This document shows, piece by piece, positions 6,921 through 13,015 of a stretch of 13,015 nucleotides of DNA. The notes under the pieces are model-generated. The model ran no database searches, was not told where the DNA came from, and saw nothing but the letters and a program-made list of their open reading frames with translations. The stretch is from Desulfobacteraceae bacterium. GTDB taxonomy: Bacteria; Desulfobacterota; DSM-4660; Desulfatiglandales; HGW-15. A program made the position numbers and the translations under genes. The stretch is taken from NCBI GenBank assembly GCA_003819975.1, contig RPPU01000059.1, forward strand, positions 1 through 13,015. Direction: 5' to 3'. Numbering within the stretch: position 1 is the stretch's first letter; each line of letters starts with the position of its first letter.

Positions 6921-8168
6921 GGTTTTTGAAGGATGCGGCTTATTTTACCGCCATCGATCGTGATCTGGACGAACGGTTTTTGGGGGCAAAGCTCTTGAGC
7001 GTCAATGGTCGCCCCATGGAAGAGATCAAAAAAATATTGGGTTCTTTAGCGTCTTGTGAAAATGACGTTTGCCGTATGCAGAAAGCGGCGGGCTATATGA
7101 CCAGCCCCCTGATTCTGGCATTCATGGGGGTGGGAGAGAATCATGACTCTTTAAGGGTAAGGGTCATGACCCGGCAAGGAAACGAAGAAACAATAATGAT
7201 TCCGGTAAAAAAAGCCGAAGCCGTTCAATGGCGAGAAACGGCTCTTAAAGCCCATCCGATTACCCATGAACGCGAGGATTGGTTTTGGCATCAGATACTG
7301 CCGGACAAACATTTATGCTACATGCAGTTCAATTCTTTTCAGGACCGTCAAACCGAACGGTTTATGAGAAACGCACGAGGATCGAAAAGGGGTGCAAGCC
7401 TCCAAAACATCGACACCTTGCCGGACTTCAAGGAGTTTTTGGAAAGGATGTTCGGCGATATGAGAAAAGAAAAAGTACGAACCTTGGTTATCGATTTACG
7501 CTACAATGGGGGCGGAAATTCGGCGTTGGGCGATCAAATTATGTATTATTTGGAATTGGTGCCAAATACCCTCATTGAATATCGATCGGTTTCAAAATTA
7601 TTCAAGTTGTGTCGGGACCGATATCCGCAATGGTTTTCGATGATTGAACAGCAGTATCAATCTCCGCACGGCAAAAATGCGATGACTTTGCCCTGTTTTT
7701 ATAATGGAACGACGATTCAGGATCAACTGACGCCCATCGCAGATCGTCAGATTTCTATGAAACGTTTTTTTTCATGGCATCGAAGATCCAAAATCGTATT
7801 TTTATATCAGCCATCTCATCAAGCGTTTTTACGGTAAAGTGATTTTATTGATCAGCCCCAATACCTTCAGCTCAGCCTCGGATTTTGCCGTAACCATGCG
7901 GGATAACCGCCTGGCATTATTGATTGGCCAACCGATCAGTCAACAACCCACTTCATTCGGCGACAGGCTGATATTCGATCTGCCTGAATCGAAATTGTCC
8001 GCCAGTGTTTCGTTCAAGATGTTCTATCGCCCGGATGCGTCCAAAGACCAGGAACCGACGTTGTATCCGGACATCGTGATTTGGCCGACGATCGAGGATC
8101 TCATGGAAGGCAAAGATCCTGTATTCGATCAAGTATTGCAGATGGCGGAAGAAGAAGAGCAAAACTAG
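6905..8168 (+). pseudogene. S41-family peptidase, second copy, truncated and frameshifted
   Basis: This is a paralog of the peptidase at 4266-5903, roughly 60-70% identical by eye. Homology begins at R-F-P-F (matching residues 129-132 of the first copy), then TGA at 6914-6916, then I-R-F-L-K-D-A-A-Y; the signal peptide and the D-G-H-T histidine are absent. The open frame covers 6926-7837 and includes I-D-L-R-Y-N-G-G-G. At the 8-T run 7765-7772 the frame changes. The other frame resumes at once with H-G-I-E-D-P-K-S and runs through P-N-T-F-S-S-A-S-D-F-A to TAG at 8166-8168. Removing one T joins both parts as K-R-F-F-H, matching K-G-F-F-Q of the first copy. The first copy's Lys475 is Gln here (S-Q-Q-P). 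Lacking start, signal and one catalytic region, it is very likely a pseudogene. Confidence 0.85.
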
Positions 8169-8206
8169 ATTGAAAAGCCTTGGACGCGTGGAAAAGAGAA
8201 GCGCCA

Positions 8207-9181
8207 TTATCGGCAATACTGTTTATACGCTTCCCAGGTAGTACGGACAAGGGTTTCAAGGTCGCTGTGGCGTGCTTCCCAGCTCAGGATCTGTTTGGCC
8301 GCAGCCGAAGAAGCGGTCACGGCCGCGGGATCGCCCGGTCTTCTTCCCACTATTTCGGCCGGAATCGGCCGGCCCGTAATGCGGCGGGCGGCTTCCAGCA
8401 TTTCCTTAACCGTAATGCCGTTCTCGCTGCCCAGATTGACGGCCAGGTTTTGCTTGTTTGCGCGGATATAATCCAGGGCTTTGAGATGGGCATCCGAAAG
8501 ATCGGTCACATGGATGTAGTCGCGTAAGCCGGTGCCGTCGCGGGTCGGGTAATCCGTGCCAAAGACTTGGACCGCAGGGCGCATGCCGGCGGCGACTTCC
8601 ATCAAGACGGGCAACAGATTGGTCACGGTTTTTTCAAGGCCCGTGATGCGGCCGCGGGTGTCGAACCCGGCGGCGTTGAAGTAGCGCAGGCAGGCGTAGC
8701 GCAGGCCTTTGACCCGGTGATACCAGGGCAGGAGGCGTTCGATTTCCAGTTTGGTAAAGCCGTACACATTGACCGGTTCCAGGGGGTGTTTTTCGTCGAT
8801 CGGCACATAAACCGGCTCGCCGTAGATGGCCGCGCTGGAGGAAAAAATAAAATTGGGCACGCCGCATTCACAGGCGGCATTGAGCAGGTTGATGGTGCCG
8901 CTGATGTTGTTGAGACAGTACTTTTCGATGGCGGTCATGGAATCGCCGGCCGCTTTCAGGGCAGCAAAGTGGAACACGGCGTCAAAACCGGCTTGCAATG
9001 TTTTTTTCAAACGGCCGGAATCCAAAATGTCGCCCTTGACGAATCGGGCTTCGGGGAATAGGTTTTTTTCGGTTCCGGTCGAGAGGTTGTCGTAAACCGT
9101 CACTTCTTCCTTGCGTTCCAAAAGGTCCAGGACCACATGGCTGCCGATATAGCCGGCACCGCCGACAACAAGAATTTTCAT
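8207..9181 (-). CDS. galE: UDP-glucose 4-epimerase
   Basis: The 324-residue protein is an extended short-chain dehydrogenase of the GalE type, interconverting UDP-glucose and UDP-galactose (or the N-acetyl forms) in the cytoplasm with bound NAD. Seen are the nucleotide-binding G-G-A-G-Y-I-G-S-H at 7-15, D-N-L-S at 31-34, H-F-A-A-L-K-A at 71-77, F-S-S-S-A-A-I-Y-G with catalytic Ser near 116, Y140-G-F-T-K144, R-Y-F-N-A-A-G at 166-172 and L-R-D-Y-I-H-V-D/T-D-L near 219-228. Length is normal for the family (about 325-340). ATG 9181 has an AAAGG-type site eight or so bases upstream. The start overlaps the stop of the ATP-grasp gene by ATGA, so both are probably one operon with coupled translation. 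It ends 38 bases from the convergent S41 pseudogene. Confidence 0.95.
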   Translation of the reverse strand: MKILVVGGAGYIGSHVVLDLLERKEEVTVYDNLSTGTEKNLFPEARFVKGDILDSGRLKKTLQAGFDAVFHFAALKAAGDSMTAIEKYCLNNISGTINLLNAACECGVPNFIFSSSAAIYGEPVYVPIDEKHPLEPVNVYGFTKLEIERLLPWYHRVKGLRYACLRYFNAAGFDTRGRITGLEKTVTNLLPVLMEVAAGMRPAVQVFGTDYPTRDGTGLRDYIHVTDLSDAHLKALDYIRANKQNLAVNLGSENGITVKEMLEAARRITGRPIPAEIVGRRPGDPAAVTASSAAAKQILSWEARHSDLETLVRTTWEAYKQYCR

Positions 9182-10377
9182 GGTATTTGCCTTTCTTGGA
9201 GATGTTTCCTTTTTTTCATTCGTAATTTCATATCGGGGTCATAAAGAAACGTCAACGGCGTCAAAACCGTACCCAGGGTCGGCAGAGGGTCGTCCCAGGA
9301 AAGAATATCATAGCACAGATCCGGATCGAAAAAACGGAAAAAGGAGGGCTTAAGTTTCCAGCGGTCCGGGTTGTAGACAAAGTGCAGCAGGTCTCCGGGC
9401 AAAAGCCAGCGGCATTGTTGGCCGATTTTGTAATGCTCCACGGGCTTGAAATCTTCGCCGCAGGCCAGACGGTAAACCAGGTGGGGAAAGTCGACGCCCG
9501 CGGCCACGGCCAGCGCCAGGGAACCCCAAAAGCGGGGATTGATTTCCATGAGTTTGGGCTGGTTGTCCCGGGGGTCTAATTTGAATTCCACCATGGCGAC
9601 CCCAAACCAATTCAGGGCTTTTAAAAGGCTTTGACCCATTTCGCGGATTTGATCGTTTTTAATGCTGATCCGCAAAGTACTGGCCCCGCCGCTTAAGGGA
9701 TATTCGCGCAAACGTTGGTGCATAAAACTGGCCTTGACCCGGCTCTTTTCATCAAAAAGAAAAGAGGCGCCCAAGCCGGGTCCCTGTCGCGGAATTTGTT
9801 CCTGGATCATGGGAAAGGCAAAGGTTTGATGGATGCGTTGATATGCAGAAATCAGTTTTTGGGGGTCATTAATATAGTTCACGCCCAGGGCGCCCGAACC
9901 CATGCGGGGTTTAATGACCACCGGATAAGGGAGCCGGTTTTTGAGCTGGTCCAATTGGGACAAGTCATCGACGAACCAAGTCCGCGGAGTCGGAATCCCC
10001 AATTTTTGAGCCAGTTTAATCACGAGATCTTTGCGCTGGGCTTGTTCAATCCGGGCATAAGGCAAAAAAGGCAGGTAAGTCAGGCGCGAAAAATCGGCAT
10101 GATGGCGGCTGACCAACTCCTGGGTCTCGTCTTCCATGGTGAGGATCAGGCGATAAGGGTCGCGCGCAAGGGCGCGGCGCAGCCAGTCCATAAAATCATC
10201 GGGCTGGAGCAGGGGTGAGGGATAAATCGCGGCCCGGTTACAATAGCGCGAAAAAAGCGAAGCGGATACGCGCGTGCTTTCGCCCACGGTGATTGCCAGG
10301 CCTTTTTGCCCCAGGCTGCGTACGGCCGCCAGGGTCTTGCGCCAATGGCCGTCGGTTATGAAGATTTGGTCTTGCAT
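9178..10377 (-). CDS. ATP-grasp family ligase-like protein
   Basis: The 399-residue product begins M-Q-D-Q-I-F-I-T-D-G-H-W-R-K-T-L. ATG 10377 is preferred because the domain starts directly; ATG 10395 and TTG 10425 in frame would add short unconserved tails, and no start has a strong ribosome binding site. The ATP-grasp fold shows as Y-P-V-V-I-K156-P-R-M-G-S-G-A-L-G-V (ATP-binding lysine and glycine loop), M-V-E264-F-K, and L-M-E278-I-N280-P-R-F-W-G-S-L, the metal- and ATP-binding Glu/Asn pair. It resembles carbamoyl-phosphate-synthase-like ATP-grasp proteins, which activate a carboxylate by phosphorylation and join it to a nucleophile. Its substrates are unknown. Overlap with galE by ATGA suggests a role in making or modifying a sugar-containing product. 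The roughly 90 C-terminal residues after G-E-D-F lie beyond the core and are unassigned. Confidence 0.85.
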   Translation of the reverse strand: MQDQIFITDGHWRKTLAAVRSLGQKGLAITVGESTRVSASLFSRYCNRAAIYPSPLLQPDDFMDWLRRALARDPYRLILTMEDETQELVSRHHADFSRLTYLPFLPYARIEQAQRKDLVIKLAQKLGIPTPRTWFVDDLSQLDQLKNRLPYPVVIKPRMGSGALGVNYINDPQKLISAYQRIHQTFAFPMIQEQIPRQGPGLGASFLFDEKSRVKASFMHQRLREYPLSGGASTLRISIKNDQIREMGQSLLKALNWFGVAMVEFKLDPRDNQPKLMEINPRFWGSLALAVAAGVDFPHLVYRLACGEDFKPVEHYKIGQQCRWLLPGDLLHFVYNPDRWKLKPSFFRFFDPDLCYDILSWDDPLPTLGTVLTPLTFLYDPDMKLRMKKRKHLQERQIP

Positions 10378-10610
10378 AAGGCCCGTTTTAAACATACTTT
10401 GGTTAAGATGACAATATCTTTGCAAGATTTTGACGGAATTTGTTGTGTCTTACGGCAAACTTTGTTAAAAAACTGGACATGGGCTGTTTCTCGACGGCTA
10501 TGTATCCTCAACCTAAAAACAATTAAGATGAAAACCGCCGTTCCAGTTGGATACAGGCATGATTGCCGCAATCTACTGGGCGACCCCTTGTAAATCGAAA
10601 GGAGACTTAT

Positions 10611-11849
10611 ATGAAGAAAACCCTGCTTGTTTTTTATTTATGCCTCTTATTCATCACGTTCATGTGTTTGGGCCAATCGGAAGCAAATATCAATTTTGTC
10701 ATTAAACCGCAATATGACCTTGCTTCCGATTTTCATGAAGGATTCGCTCGGATCGGAATGATCAATCCAAAGGATACAAATCAAATGTTATTCGGGTATA
10801 TCGATACCACCGGCCAGATTGTGATCCCATGCAAATATCTTTTGGCAAGAGATTTTTCGGAAGGTCTTGCCGCGGTTTTTTTTCGGGATGAATGGGGTAA
10901 TGGGCGAGTCGGTTATATTGATAAAAAAGGCGAATTGATCTATCAGGCCGACTTTAAGGTCGATAAATTTATATTTGGCTGGGCTGACTCAGAACAGGTC
11001 CCGGCACTGAGTGATTTTCATAACGGACGGGCGTTGATCATGCATGAAGGCTATGGCCCGGTATTTATCGATACGAAGGGAAAAGTTGCGATCAACAATA
11101 AAAAAATAATCAAAGCTCGGGGATTCAGCGACGGGCTGGCAGTAGCAGGCATCTATATTGTTCAAAAACTCCCAGGTTATACACGTTCGGAAACGTTCTA
11201 CGGTTATATCGATATTCGCGGCAATTTCGTCATTACACCCCAGTTTTTAGAAGCACATGACTTTAGCGATGGTGTGGCTTTGGTTAAAAAGGATGTGTCT
11301 CCGAAAAAGTCACGATTTTTACTTGCCAATGAATTACCCTATGACATTATTAATAACAAAGGGAAAGTACTGAAAACCATCCCGCGTGATTTTGATACGA
11401 ATTATGCGGAACAAAAAAAGTTTATGGAGGGAATGTTGCGATTCCAGGCAAATGGGGTTTATGGTTTTTTTGATAAAGCGGGAAACATCGTTATTAAACC
11501 TCAATTCAAAAATGTCTCGAATTTCCATGAGGGGTTTGCAAGGGTGGAAATGTATCAGGATAATAAACAAGTTTTCGGATACATTAATAAAAAAGGTGAA
11601 TTGGCCATTCAAGGCAATGAATATATTTTGCCGATAGGGAAGCCTGACGGAGATTTCAAGAATGGCTTGGCGCAAATCCGCGTCACCAAAAATTTTGCTT
11701 ATAGATATGGATTTATCGATACAACCGGGAAAATAGTCATTGAGCCGGTGCATAGCGATATCGGATTTTTTTCCGAAAATTTAACGCGAGTAGGAAACGT
11801 GCAAACAAATTCAGTTTTTAATAAATACGGCTATATTCAAAAACCGTAG
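10611..11849 (+). CDS. Secreted WG-repeat protein
   Basis: ATG 10611 has AAAGGAG at 10598-10604 and is followed by a clean signal peptide (M-K-K-T-L-L-V-F-Y-L, ending near S-E-A25); the longer frame from 10563 lacks both. The 412-residue protein consists of WG-type (KWG) beta repeats of about 35-45 residues: F-G-Y-I-D-T-T-G-Q-I-V-I, then a basic or aromatic strand, then D-F-S-E-G-L-A-A-V. The G-Y-I-D-like cores lie near residues 62, 101, 151, 198, 285, 323, 367 and 407, with a degenerate one near 245. The family is common in secreted or periplasmic bacterial proteins and has no known enzymatic role; ligand or protein binding is inferred. An 8-T run at 10876-10883 is in frame here. The gene stands alone, divergent from the ATP-grasp-galE pair. 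Confidence 0.85.
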   Translation: MKKTLLVFYLCLLFITFMCLGQSEANINFVIKPQYDLASDFHEGFARIGMINPKDTNQMLFGYIDTTGQIVIPCKYLLARDFSEGLAAVFFRDEWGNGRVGYIDKKGELIYQADFKVDKFIFGWADSEQVPALSDFHNGRALIMHEGYGPVFIDTKGKVAINNKKIIKARGFSDGLAVAGIYIVQKLPGYTRSETFYGYIDIRGNFVITPQFLEAHDFSDGVALVKKDVSPKKSRFLLANELPYDIINNKGKVLKTIPRDFDTNYAEQKKFMEGMLRFQANGVYGFFDKAGNIVIKPQFKNVSNFHEGFARVEMYQDNKQVFGYINKKGELAIQGNEYILPIGKPDGDFKNGLAQIRVTKNFAYRYGFIDTTGKIVIEPVHSDIGFFSENLTRVGNVQTNSVFNKYGYIQKP

Positions 11850-11908
11850 CTGCCGGACTTTATGAATGCGGTTGGAGTTAGAGTGTTTTATAAAAATCAT
11901 GCCGCATG

Positions 11909-11965
11909 CTTGAATCTCCGACGTCATCGCGGTGCTGAATAAAATTAGCACCGCGATTCTTCAAG
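11909..11965. repeat. Strong stem-loop after the WG-repeat gene
   Basis: An 11-pair perfect stem (11926-11936 with 11947-11957) closes a 10-base loop. It is nested in a 6-pair outer stem (CTTGAA 11909-11914 with TTCAAG 11960-11965), with an asymmetric internal loop. It begins 59 bases after the WG-repeat stop. No T run follows on either strand, so it is not a standard intrinsic terminator. It may stabilise the 3' end of the transcript or be a structured RNA or protein-binding site. Confidence 0.5.
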
Positions 11966-12115
11966 GGTGATTCGCTATCACTCTCTTTTTTTTGATTTTT
12001 TTATAAAACAAGATCACGGTACCATTAAAATTTTTTCCGACTTTCCCCTGCATGCAGCCTATTTCATCGCTTTTAACCTTGCTTAACCTGCTAAAATCGT
12101 TGAAATAATTATTTC

Positions 12116-12143
12116 TTGACAAATTATTTGCTATAGATATTTT
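12116..12143 (+). promoter_or_regulatory. Candidate sigma70 promoter of the FabG-like gene
   Basis: A perfect TTGACA -35 box lies at 12116-12121. TATTTT at 12138-12143 is a four-of-six -10 box after a 16-base spacer, within very AT-rich DNA. The expected start near 12150 gives a leader of about 70 bases before ATG 12222. No stronger -10 at better spacing was found. Confidence 0.45.
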
Positions 12144-12221
12144 TATCATTTTTTGTAAGTTGCCTTTTAAAAGATTTACCAATAAGATCAGGTCATTAAA
12201 TAAATGGATTGAGGTCATTGC

Positions 12222-12962
12222 ATGCAATTCAGAGATAAGCGTGTCCTAATCACCGGCAGTACCAAGGGCCTGGGCAAAGCCATGGCCCTGGCTTTTGCCC
12301 AAGAAGGGGCCTGGGTGGCGATCAATTATCATAGCGATGAGGCCGGCAGCGCTCAAATGGAAAAGGAATTAAAGGAATTGGGCGCCAAATATCTGCTGAT
12401 CAAGGCGGATGTGAGCCGGAGCGATCAGGTTACGGACATGGTTAGCAGGGTTTTAAGTGCCTGGGAGCACGTGGATGTCTTGGTCAACAATGCCGGCATT
12501 ATCAAGGACAAGATGCTGTTGTTTCTGGATGAAGCAGAGTGGGACCAGGTTTTGGATACCAACCTGAAGGCGACTTATCTGTGTTCCAAGACCATATTAA
12601 AGAGCATGATCGGCCGGCGTTTCGGTCGGATTATTAATATGACTTCGCCGAGCGCGCTCACGGGCCGGCCGGGTCAAACCAATTATGCGGCTTCCAAGGG
12701 CGGGATTATTTCCTTTACCAAGTCCCTGGCCCGGGAGGTGGCGCGGTTGGGCATTACGGTCAATGCACTTTGTCCGGGCGTAATCCGGACGCCGTTGACC
12801 GAGGAGTTGCCGGCCAAGACGCGCGAGGAGTTGCTCTCGTTGATTCCGATGGCGAAATTCGGAGAAACCGCAGAGGTTGCCTTCGGCGCTCTTTTCCTAG
12901 CTTCTGAAAAAGCCGGGTATATGACGGGGCAGGTGCTGGTCATGGATGGGGGCATGACTTGA
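12222..12962 (+). CDS. fabG: FabG-like 3-oxoacyl-ACP reductase (short-chain dehydrogenase)
   Basis: The 246-residue protein is a classical short-chain dehydrogenase of FabG length. Seen are the cofactor loop T-G-S-T-K-G-L-G at 11-18, A-D-V-S at 62-65, N-N-A-G at 89-92, the tetrad residues Asn113 (T-N-L-K), Ser142 (N-M-T-S), Tyr155 and Lys159 (Y-A-A-S-K), and P-G-V-I-R-T-P at 185-191. FabG enzymes reduce 3-oxoacyl-ACP with NADPH in fatty-acid or polyketide chain elongation. The Lys15 and other basic positions near the cofactor site are compatible with NADPH. No other fatty-acid gene is in the window, so this may be a secondary-metabolism or alternative paralog rather than the housekeeping enzyme. 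ATG 12222 has GAGG at 12211-12214 seven bases upstream. The gene is probably driven by the promoter at 12116-12143. Confidence 0.88.
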   Translation: MQFRDKRVLITGSTKGLGKAMALAFAQEGAWVAINYHSDEAGSAQMEKELKELGAKYLLIKADVSRSDQVTDMVSRVLSAWEHVDVLVNNAGIIKDKMLLFLDEAEWDQVLDTNLKATYLCSKTILKSMIGRRFGRIINMTSPSALTGRPGQTNYAASKGGIISFTKSLAREVARLGITVNALCPGVIRTPLTEELPAKTREELLSLIPMAKFGETAEVAFGALFLASEKAGYMTGQVLVMDGGMT

Positions 12963-12985
12963 TGCCGCGAAACGCGAAAGCGGGC

Positions 12986-13014
12986 AATTAGGAATTAATA
13001 ATTAGTAATTAATA
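12986..13014. repeat. Short AT-rich direct repeats
   Basis: AATTAATA occurs at 12993-13000 and 13007-13014, with a further AATTA near 12986-12990, giving a low-complexity AATTA-based run at the window end just after the FabG-like gene. It may continue beyond the window. No function is indicated. Confidence 0.4.
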
Positions 13015-13015
13015 A

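Larger units (their letters stand above)
11850..12221. other. AT-rich intergenic stretch (372 bases)
   Basis: No convincing gene is present. An 88-codon minus-strand reading at 11961-12227 has low-complexity, Asn/Lys/Ile-rich content and no ribosome binding site. The stretch holds the stem-loop at 11909-11965, a T/A-rich tract at 11984-12010, the candidate promoter at 12116-12143 and two copies of AGGTCATT (12190-12197 and 12212-12219) just before the FabG-like gene. Confidence 0.6.

Noticed and set aside
6181..6929. Plus-strand open frames opposite the decarboxylase fragment
   Set aside because: They are shadows. The minus strand holds the PLP-lysine motif and other conserved decarboxylase motifs in one continuous frame.
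8567..9061. 164-codon plus-strand frame opposite galE, and similar frames opposite the ATP-grasp gene
   Set aside because: Both minus-strand genes have complete family motifs and normal lengths; the opposite frames show no domain or ribosome binding site.
11961..12227. 88-codon minus-strand frame in the AT-rich gap
   Set aside because: Its low-complexity composition reflects AT-rich DNA, and it overlaps the promoter and leader of the FabG-like gene.

Overview
The window looks like an accessory, partly decayed stretch of a Gram-negative bacterial chromosome. Several products carry signal peptides or lipoprotein-type signals, which implies an outer envelope with a periplasm. The mix of ankyrin, PD40-type beta-propeller, WG-repeat, S41-peptidase, galE and FabG-like genes would fit a deltaproteobacterial (Desulfobacterota-like) or similar environmental anaerobe. 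That placement is inference only; no ribosomal or strictly taxonomic marker is present. No tRNA, rRNA, CRISPR array, transposase or prophage gene was found.

Layout. (1) 1-700: the last 42 codons of an ankyrin-type protein, then a YdjM/DUF457-like membrane hydrolase whose C-terminus is shifted out of frame at an 8-T run. (2) 701-1003: no gene, but a plausible sigma70 promoter followed about 25 bases later by an intrinsic terminator. (3) 1004-3775: an unrecognised membrane-anchored or lipoprotein-like exported protein, a doubtful 77-codon ORF, and a lipoprotein built of eleven roughly 40-residue SPDG...VVDGK repeats. (4) 3776-8168: a scarred region. It holds gene remnants, one intact exported S41 peptidase, the C-terminal part of an antisense PLP-dependent decarboxylase, and a second S41 copy that lacks its N-terminal 130 or so residues and carries a frameshift. 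The decarboxylase and second S41 copy are both cut at the same point, near 6905-6922. (5) 8207-10377, minus strand: an ATP-grasp enzyme gene and galE, overlapping by ATGA and so probably translationally coupled. (6) 10611-11849: a secreted WG-repeat protein. (7) 11850-12221: an AT-rich intergenic stretch with a strong stem-loop and a promoter. (8) 12222-12962: a FabG-like short-chain reductase with complete catalytic residues.

How the genes fit together. Only ATP-grasp-galE forms a clear operon, plausibly feeding nucleotide sugars and a ligase step into surface polysaccharide or a related product. The rest are mostly single exported proteins with internal repeats, a typical fast-evolving surface-protein neighbourhood. 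I see no coherent new multi-gene system such as a defence or secretion island. The most distinctive features are the recombination scar joining two half-genes in opposite orientation, the pair of S41 paralogs, two frameshifts at 8-T runs, the eleven-repeat lipoprotein, and the compact promoter-hairpin-T-tract unit.
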